In this document: in pieces, positions 58,972 to 64,000 of the stretch | Layout: each line of letters begins with the position of its first letter | Numbering within the stretch: the first letter of the stretch is position 1 | NCBI RefSeq assembly: GCF_006265175.1 | Contig: NZ_VDCQ01000058.1 | Location: 1 to 64,000, forward strand | DNA: 64,000 nucleotides | DNA from: Paenibacillus hemerocallicola | Lineage (GTDB): Bacteria; Bacillota; Bacilli; Paenibacillales; NBRC-103111 | Direction: 5' to 3' | Notes under the pieces: generated by a model | Told to the model about the DNA's origin: nothing | The model's input: only the letters and a program-made list of their open reading frames with translations | Database searches by the model: none | Program-made: the position numbers and the translations under genes

Positions 58972-59791
58972 CTCCAAAAATCCGATCAGCCTGTTTGCAG
59001 GCATCGTTATTCTTAGTACATTGGCTATTCTCATATTGGGAGCGCCATTTATTACCCCTCATGATCCGGTGAAGCAGCATGCGTCCGAACGGCTGGAGAA
59101 ACCGAGCGGCAAACACCCTCTGGGTACGGATCGCTTTGGCAGGGATGTTCTCGCCCGAACCCTTTACGGGGGGAAAACCACTTTATTATCGTCCGTCTTC
59201 GCTCTTTGCACTGCCCTTTTGATCGGACTATTGGCCGGCTTGGTGGCCGGCCTGTTTCACGGCTCTATCATCGATATCGTCCTGATGCGACTTATAGATG
59301 TGCTGATGGCCTTTCCCTTTATGGTGCTGGCGATGGTTATTGCCGCTTTATTCGGCACGAGTCTTGTCCATCTTCTCATCGCCGTCGTGTCGGTATGGTG
59401 GGTTTCCTTCGCACGTTTGACCCGCAGCGTCGTTTTGCATGCCAAAAATGAAACGTCCTTCGCTGCAGCGAAAGTGCTCGGTGCGACAAGCGCGGTCATT
59501 CTCTTTAAGGAATTGCTTCCAAGAGCGGTCAGTCCGGTACTCGTTTTGGCGACTTTTGAATTGGGCAGCCTGATTCTTTCCATTGCGGCCCTTTCATTCC
59601 TGGGATTGGGCTCGCAGCCTCCGGCTCCAGAATGGGGCAGCATGCTGGCGGATGGACGCGATCATTTTTTGCAAGCTCCGCACATTTTGATAGGGCCCGC
59701 CTTTTTTATCGTTGTTACTGTGTTGGCTTTTAACCTGATCGGAGAGGGGCTGCGGGATCGGCTGGATCCTTATGAAAAGTCGGAGATATAG
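58964..59791 (+). CDS. ABC permease, OppC/NikC/CntC type
   Basis: 275 residues with the OppC-type N-terminal helix, then HPLGTDRFGRDVLARTLYGGKTTL, and the EAA region (SFAAAKVLGATSAVILFKELLPRAVSPVLV, quoted in part). It ends FNLIGEGLRDRLDPYEKS, typical of OppC/DppC/NikC. It pairs with the permease before it to form the membrane channel. Confidence 0.9.
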   Translation: MRNSKNPISLFAGIVILSTLAILILGAPFITPHDPVKQHASERLEKPSGKHPLGTDRFGRDVLARTLYGGKTTLLSSVFALCTALLIGLLAGLVAGLFHGSIIDIVLMRLIDVLMAFPFMVLAMVIAALFGTSLVHLLIAVVSVWWVSFARLTRSVVLHAKNETSFAAAKVLGATSAVILFKELLPRAVSPVLVLATFELGSLILSIAALSFLGLGSQPPAPEWGSMLADGRDHFLQAPHILIGPAFFIVVTVLAFNLIGEGLRDRLDPYEKSEI

Positions 59792-59843
59792 CGATGCATG
59801 CAAAGTCCGTTTTTGCTTCGCAAAACGTTCGGGAGGATGGGAC

Positions 59844-61454
59844 ATGTCGAATAAAGAAGGGGAGACGATCTTGCAGGTCAAAAACCTGCGAGTGAGCTAC
59901 AAGCAAAACCAACATTCCATCAACATATTGGATAATCTGGCCTTCGATTTGAGAAAAGGCGAAATCCTCGCCCTGTTGGGAGAAAGCGGGTCGGGAAAAT
60001 CGACGATTGCGAAGGCCGTCACGGGGCTGCTTCCCCCTTCTGCGCATATCGGCGGCGGAGCCTTGCATCTCGGCTCCGCCATGATCGCGGATCTATCCAG
60101 CAAGAGCATACAATGGGAGCGGATACGGGGAAGAGGGATCGCCATGCTCTTCCAGGATGCACAGCAAGCGCTTAACCCCGTTCTTTCCATAAAAGAGCAT
60201 TTTAAAGAGAGTCTTCTTTTCCATCGCATGGCTTCAGCGGATGAAGTCGCGCCCATAAGCGCAAAATTGTTGAGCATGCTCAACTTTACGGATGCGCCAA
60301 ACATCCTGGATCGTTATCCGTTTCAGCTCAGCGGCGGCATGTGTCAACGTATTTGTCTCGCCCTTGCATTATGTCTTAAGCCAGCGGTGCTTATTGCCGA
60401 TGAACCCACTTCCGCGTTGGATACGGTGAGTCAAAAAGAAGTACTTGATTTATTGAAAAGGATGCAGGAGGAGCTTGGCTTGACCGTTCTTCTGATTACC
60501 CATGATATCGCCGTGGCGAATGCGATCAGCGACAGGGTGATCGTGTTGAATAGAGGGGTTATTGAAGAAGAAGGCGACACGGGGACCGTATTTGCGAAGC
60601 CCCGGGCTGCCTATACGCGACAATTGCTTTCTTCCCGCTCCCGCATCGCAAAGCCTTTGCGAGATCGCGAGCTGCAGCATCCCGACGAGCCTTTGCTAGA
60701 AATCGTTCAGCTGGAAAAGACGTTTCATCCGAAGAAGCGTGTTTTGCATCATGTCAATCTTACGTTGAACAAGAAAGAAATATTGGGCATTCTTGGGCAA
60801 AGCGGCTGCGGCAAATCGACCTTGGCCAAATGTATCACGGGCTTGGAGTCTCCGAGCGGAGGAGGCGTGATGTATCGAGGTACAGATATAAGCCGGCTGC
60901 AGGGCAAGCCAAAACGCGAGATTTGCAAGCAAATCCAGTTGGTCTTCCAGGATGCCAGAGCCAGTCTTAATCCAGGGCGTACGGCTTTGCAATTGGTGCA
61001 AGAGCCGCTTCAATACTTGCATATCGGTTGCAGGAAAGAACGGGAAGCGATGGCGAAGCTCTATCTCGACGAAGTGGGAATAACGGGCGAAGCGCAAACA
61101 AGGAGGCCCCCTCAGTTAAGCACGGGGCAATGCCAGCGTATTGCGATTGCAAGAGCGTTGGTGCTGAAGCCGGAAGTTCTGATTTGCGACGAAGCGGTAT
61201 CCGCTTTGGATATGAAAGTACAAGCGCAAATATTGGCGCTGCTGCAACGTCTTCATAAGCAATTCGGATTTTCGATCCTTATGATTTCACACGACATCCG
61301 AGTTCTCCGATCCTTTTGTCACCATATCGCCGTGATGAACGACGGAAGCTTCAGTGAAGGGAAACGGGCAAGCGCGCGGCTCCATGAAAGCAATCAGCCG
61401 TATACCCAATTGCTGCTCAAATGTGCAGGCGATATGGAAGAAGGCCTTTATTAG
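59844..61454 (+). CDS. Fused double ABC ATPase (OppD-OppF / CntD-CntF type)
   Basis: 536 residues with two complete nucleotide-binding domains in one chain. Domain 1: Walker A GESGSGKST, signature LSGGMCQR, Walker B LIADEPTSALD. Domain 2: Walker A GQSGCGKST, signature LSTGQCQR, Walker B LICDEAVSALD. In domain 2 the signature is LSTGQ rather than LSGGQ and the Walker B Pro is Ala, so the two sites are asymmetric. The usual OppD and OppF or CntD and CntF are separate genes. GGGAGG lies 7 bases before ATG 59844; the frame to 59772 overlaps the permease gene and has no SD. Confidence 0.9.
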   Translation: MSNKEGETILQVKNLRVSYKQNQHSINILDNLAFDLRKGEILALLGESGSGKSTIAKAVTGLLPPSAHIGGGALHLGSAMIADLSSKSIQWERIRGRGIAMLFQDAQQALNPVLSIKEHFKESLLFHRMASADEVAPISAKLLSMLNFTDAPNILDRYPFQLSGGMCQRICLALALCLKPAVLIADEPTSALDTVSQKEVLDLLKRMQEELGLTVLLITHDIAVANAISDRVIVLNRGVIEEEGDTGTVFAKPRAAYTRQLLSSRSRIAKPLRDRELQHPDEPLLEIVQLEKTFHPKKRVLHHVNLTLNKKEILGILGQSGCGKSTLAKCITGLESPSGGGVMYRGTDISRLQGKPKREICKQIQLVFQDARASLNPGRTALQLVQEPLQYLHIGCRKEREAMAKLYLDEVGITGEAQTRRPPQLSTGQCQRIAIARALVLKPEVLICDEAVSALDMKVQAQILALLQRLHKQFGFSILMISHDIRVLRSFCHHIAVMNDGSFSEGKRASARLHESNQPYTQLLLKCAGDMEEGLY

Positions 61455-61470
61455 GGAGGAATGATCGGAC

Positions 61471-62610
61471 ATGATCGTCACTATTTTGGAGACCATCGGC
61501 AATACGCCGCTCATCACGATCCCCAACAGCAATAAAGCGGATGAAGGTCAAGTGCTGCTTAAATATGAACGTTACAATCCCGGCGGAAGCATAAAGGATC
61601 GCGCCGCCATTTATCTGATCCATGAAGCCGAGCGCAGAGGATTGTTAAAGCCCGGAGGCACGATCATCGAATCTTCAAGCGGCAATTTCGGCATTTCCCT
61701 TGCCATGATCGGAGCGGCTAAAGGCTATCGAGTAATCGTGCTGGTCGATCCGAAAACGACCAATGCCAATCTGGCGCTCTTGAAAGGCTTCGGGGCCGAG
61801 GTGATCGTCGTAACGGAGCAAGATGACAGCGGCAGCTATCATAAAACAAGAATTTCACTTGCAAACAAGCTTGCGAGAGAGATCGAAAATAGTTATCGTC
61901 CCGACCAGTGCTTCAATCTGCTTAACAGTGAAGCGCACTACAAAAGCACGGCCCGTGAAATTATGGACAGCTGCCCTGGCGGCATGAAAGCATTTATTGC
62001 AGCGGTAAGTACCGGCGGACAATTGGGCGGTATTTCGAAGTATTTGAAAACATATGCGCCGGACGTTCAAATCATCGGCGTGGACGCCGTGGGCTCAGCC
62101 ATATTTGGAGGCCATTCCGATTCTTATCGCATTCCCGGCATAGGACTTGGCTGGACACCGGTTAATTTGGACATGGAATTTGTTGATTGCGCCTATAAAA
62201 TTGCCGATGAACAAGCATTTCTCACGGCTCGAGCGTTTGCCCGTCATGAAGGCGTACTTATGGGGCCTTCCAGCGGAGCATGCGCTCTGGTCGCGCTCAG
62301 AGTGGCGCAACAGCTTGCACCGGGGGATCGTGTCGTCTGCATGGTATCGGATGGGGGGGAGCGCTACATACAAACCTTATTCAATGACGAATGGATGGAG
62401 CAACAAGGCTTTGCGACCGCGGCCGATACAGAAACAATACGCACGATGGCCAGGCAACTGCAGCCATGGAGCATGCGGCCTTCCGATTGCTCCAATTATA
62501 GATCAGACCTATTGGATAGCTTGGAAGTTCCGGATTCAACATTGCGTATGAACTCGGAGGTGTTGAACCGGGAATATTACAATCAAGGGAGCTCCATTTA
62601 CATAGACTGA
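61471..62610 (+). CDS. SbnA/CysK-like PLP-dependent beta-substituting enzyme
   Basis: 379 residues, fold type II PLP enzyme. IGNTPLI opens the domain; Lys42 in NPGGSIKDRA is the PLP lysine; SSSGNFGI is the Asn loop; VSTGGQLGG binds the PLP phosphate; MGPSSGAC is the C-terminal Ser motif. It resembles SbnA (2,3-diaminopropionate pathway of staphyloferrin B) and cysteine synthases. It is about 50 residues longer than these at the C-terminus (from FATAADTE). It would make a beta-substituted alanine from an activated serine. No SbnB-like dehydrogenase follows. It stands 16 bases after the ATPase gene. Confidence 0.82.
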   Translation: MIVTILETIGNTPLITIPNSNKADEGQVLLKYERYNPGGSIKDRAAIYLIHEAERRGLLKPGGTIIESSSGNFGISLAMIGAAKGYRVIVLVDPKTTNANLALLKGFGAEVIVVTEQDDSGSYHKTRISLANKLAREIENSYRPDQCFNLLNSEAHYKSTAREIMDSCPGGMKAFIAAVSTGGQLGGISKYLKTYAPDVQIIGVDAVGSAIFGGHSDSYRIPGIGLGWTPVNLDMEFVDCAYKIADEQAFLTARAFARHEGVLMGPSSGACALVALRVAQQLAPGDRVVCMVSDGGERYIQTLFNDEWMEQQGFATAADTETIRTMARQLQPWSMRPSDCSNYRSDLLDSLEVPDSTLRMNSEVLNREYYNQGSSIYID

Positions 62611-62640
62611 ACCTCATGGGAGAGAGGCCGGAGGTTTTTG

Positions 62641-63843
62641 ATGGTCATAAACAAAGCCGTTTCGGCGCCTTTTTTGCGCTTATATGCACTTGCGTTATTA
62701 TTCTTCAGCGCCAATTCGATCCTGAATGTCATCGTGCCCGTGCGGAGCGAAGCGTTGGGCGCGAGCAATAGCCACATCGGATTTATTATGGGCGCTTACA
62801 TGTTCACCTGCATGTTTTTCCGGCCATGGGCCGGTCTGCTGATTCATAAGCACGGGCCTGTCGCCGTGCTACGCATTCTGCTGGTCGTGAATGGTCTGGC
62901 TCTTCTGTTGTATACCTTTACGGGATTGGAAGGGTATTTTGCCGCGCGTGTGATGCAGGGCATATGCACCGCTTTTTTTTCGATGGCGCTTCAGATCGGC
63001 ATTATTGACGCGCTGCCGGAGGAGCAGCGTTCTCAAGGTTTGTCGCTTTATTCGCTGTTTACGTATATGCCGACGATAGTCGGCCCGCTGATTGCAATCG
63101 GGATATGGGACTGGGGAGGCATGAGCGGCTTTACGGTCGCCATGATTGTCATTGCGCTGGCGACGGGATTGTTTGGCTATAGCGTTCCGATGCACGCCGT
63201 CGGGCGGCAGGGAAGCTCATCCGAAGAACGGACGGGTATGCGGGGTGCACTGAGCCGGATCGCGAGCAGTCGTCCGTTACAGATTTGCAGCTTGCTGATG
63301 CTGATCGCATCCGTCGTGTTCGGAGCCGTGACGGCGTTCATCCCGTTGTATGCCCGGCAAATCCCGTATGGACATGCAGGACTGTATTTGATGATACAGG
63401 CTTCGGTTATCGTCGTCGCCCGGTTCTCGCTCGGCAAGCGCATTCCTTCCGATGGCAAATGGCACGCACGGTTTGTCGGAGCGATCTGTCTGCTTGGAGC
63501 TGTTGGCGCATTGCTGTTGTCGTTTTCGCAGGCATGGGGGCCGATCGTCTTTTATGCCGCGGCGGTACTGATCGGATTTGCCCAGGCGATGCTGTACCCG
63601 ACGCTGGTCTCGTATTTGACGTTTGTTCTGCCGGGAGCTTCCCGCAACGTATGTATCGGCTTATTCATTGCAACGGCCGATCTCGGCGTTTCGATGGGCG
63701 GCATGGCCATGGGTCCGGTCGCCGATCGGTTCTCATATAGCACGATGTACGCGGTAAGCGCCGTATTGGCGGCTATTGCAGTATGTGTGGCGTTGCTGAA
63801 TCGAACGTTGGAAGGCCGGAAGCAGCAAGCCGAATCCGGATGA
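62641..63843 (+). CDS. MFS transporter, putative exporter of the operon product
   Basis: 400 residues, about twelve membrane helices, major facilitator superfamily. The N-terminal half has the motif-A-like loop GLLIHKHGPVAVLR between helices 2 and 3 and FAARVMQGICTAFFSMALQ in helices 4-5. CCGGAGG lies before ATG 62641. In metallophore loci an MFS protein (CntE, SbnD) exports the product; the position at the end of the biosynthesis and uptake genes suggests the same here. Confidence 0.82.
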   Translation: MVINKAVSAPFLRLYALALLFFSANSILNVIVPVRSEALGASNSHIGFIMGAYMFTCMFFRPWAGLLIHKHGPVAVLRILLVVNGLALLLYTFTGLEGYFAARVMQGICTAFFSMALQIGIIDALPEEQRSQGLSLYSLFTYMPTIVGPLIAIGIWDWGGMSGFTVAMIVIALATGLFGYSVPMHAVGRQGSSSEERTGMRGALSRIASSRPLQICSLLMLIASVVFGAVTAFIPLYARQIPYGHAGLYLMIQASVIVVARFSLGKRIPSDGKWHARFVGAICLLGAVGALLLSFSQAWGPIVFYAAAVLIGFAQAMLYPTLVSYLTFVLPGASRNVCIGLFIATADLGVSMGGMAMGPVADRFSYSTMYAVSAVLAAIAVCVALLNRTLEGRKQQAESG

Positions 63844-63862
63844 AACAAGGAGGGATGCGCTT

Positions 63863-64000
63863 ATGGATCAGGGCATGCAGTGCCGAATTTTTCCTGCGGA
63901 TACAGGCAGGAGCGCGGAGATTAGAAGTTTTGTATTAGCGATGATGAGCGATTTATACCCGAGAGGTACCTATCATGAGAATCCGCACGACCTGGCTTTT
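63863..64000 (+). CDS. GNAT-like protein, N-terminal part only
   Basis: 46 codons are visible before the window ends. The peptide (CRIFPADTGRSAEIRSFVLA, then MMSDLYPRGTYHENPHDL) resembles the start of GNAT acetyltransferases. AAGGAGGG lies before ATG and the gene is 19 bases after the MFS stop, so it belongs to the operon. An acetyltransferase could be a tailoring enzyme. Confidence 0.6.
   Translation, partial: MDQGMQCRIFPADTGRSAEIRSFVLAMMSDLYPRGTYHENPHDLAF

Noticed and set aside
53504-64000. Staphylopine/pseudopaline-type opine metallophore locus
   Set aside because: The importer and exporter types fit, but neither a nicotianamine-synthase-like nor an opine dehydrogenase gene is visible in the operon.
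1-64000. CRISPR arrays, tRNA or rRNA genes, complete insertion sequences, prophage genes
   Set aside because: Looked for on both strands by eye; no regularly spaced repeats, tRNA cloverleaf, transposase or phage structural genes were recognised.

Overview
The window looks like a chromosomal segment of an endospore-forming Paenibacillaceae bacterium (Paenibacillus/Cohnella type). The grounds are a complete ger(A-B-C) germination operon, a YheC/YheD-type ATP-grasp protein, a giant surface protein ending in three SLH domains, a copper-amine-oxidase-N stalk protein, several AraC regulators next to orphan sugar-type solute-binding lipoproteins, strong Gram-positive Shine-Dalgarno (SD) sequences, frequent TTG/GTG starts and an estimated G+C content a little above 50 percent. 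Genes were assigned by reading motifs and SD sequences by eye; no database search was run.

Layout. 1-2000: tail of an unknown gene, a GyrI-like protein and a double P-loop ATPase. 2250-3811: a two-gene amidohydrolase operon. 3870-9112: a sulfonate module ssuA-D-C-B with a divergent regulator in which a helix-turn-helix is fused to an SsuA-like sensor domain. 9250-14312: a GNAT, a heparinase II/III-like protein and an SRPBCC protein. 14320-17999: the ger operon. 18213-21907: an acidic protein, then htrA, a phosphodiester glycosidase that seems to start at ATT, and a deleted GT2/GtrA gene. 22040-26294: an amidohydrolase, a phytanoyl-dioxygenase/HEAT fusion and an orphan lipoprotein. 26930-38804: secreted and surface proteins and a MHYT hybrid kinase. 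39557-41406: a FusB-like EF-G-binding protein, and panD overlapping an ATP-grasp gene. 41577-51187: carbohydrate genes with three AraC regulators, two glycosidase-like proteins, a second phytanoyl-type dioxygenase and a second orphan lipoprotein. 51382-53243: a phosphotransferase and a Pyr4/PaxB-like membrane terpene cyclase homologue.

53345 to the window end is the most interesting part: one long plus-strand operon with a TTGACA promoter and a near-consensus Zur box. It encodes an ATP-grasp ligase, a DUF364-like Rossmann protein, a SAM methyltransferase, a complete Opp/Nik/Cnt-type ABC importer (lipoprotein, two permeases, one fused double ATPase), an SbnA-like PLP enzyme, an MFS transporter and the start of a GNAT. 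Enzymes for a small amino-acid-derived molecule, an exporter and a dedicated importer under a Zur-like operator match the layout of a zinc-metallophore locus. The hallmark enzymes of staphylopine-type opine metallophores (nicotianamine-synthase-like and opine dehydrogenase) are absent from the part visible here, so the product may be a new chemotype.
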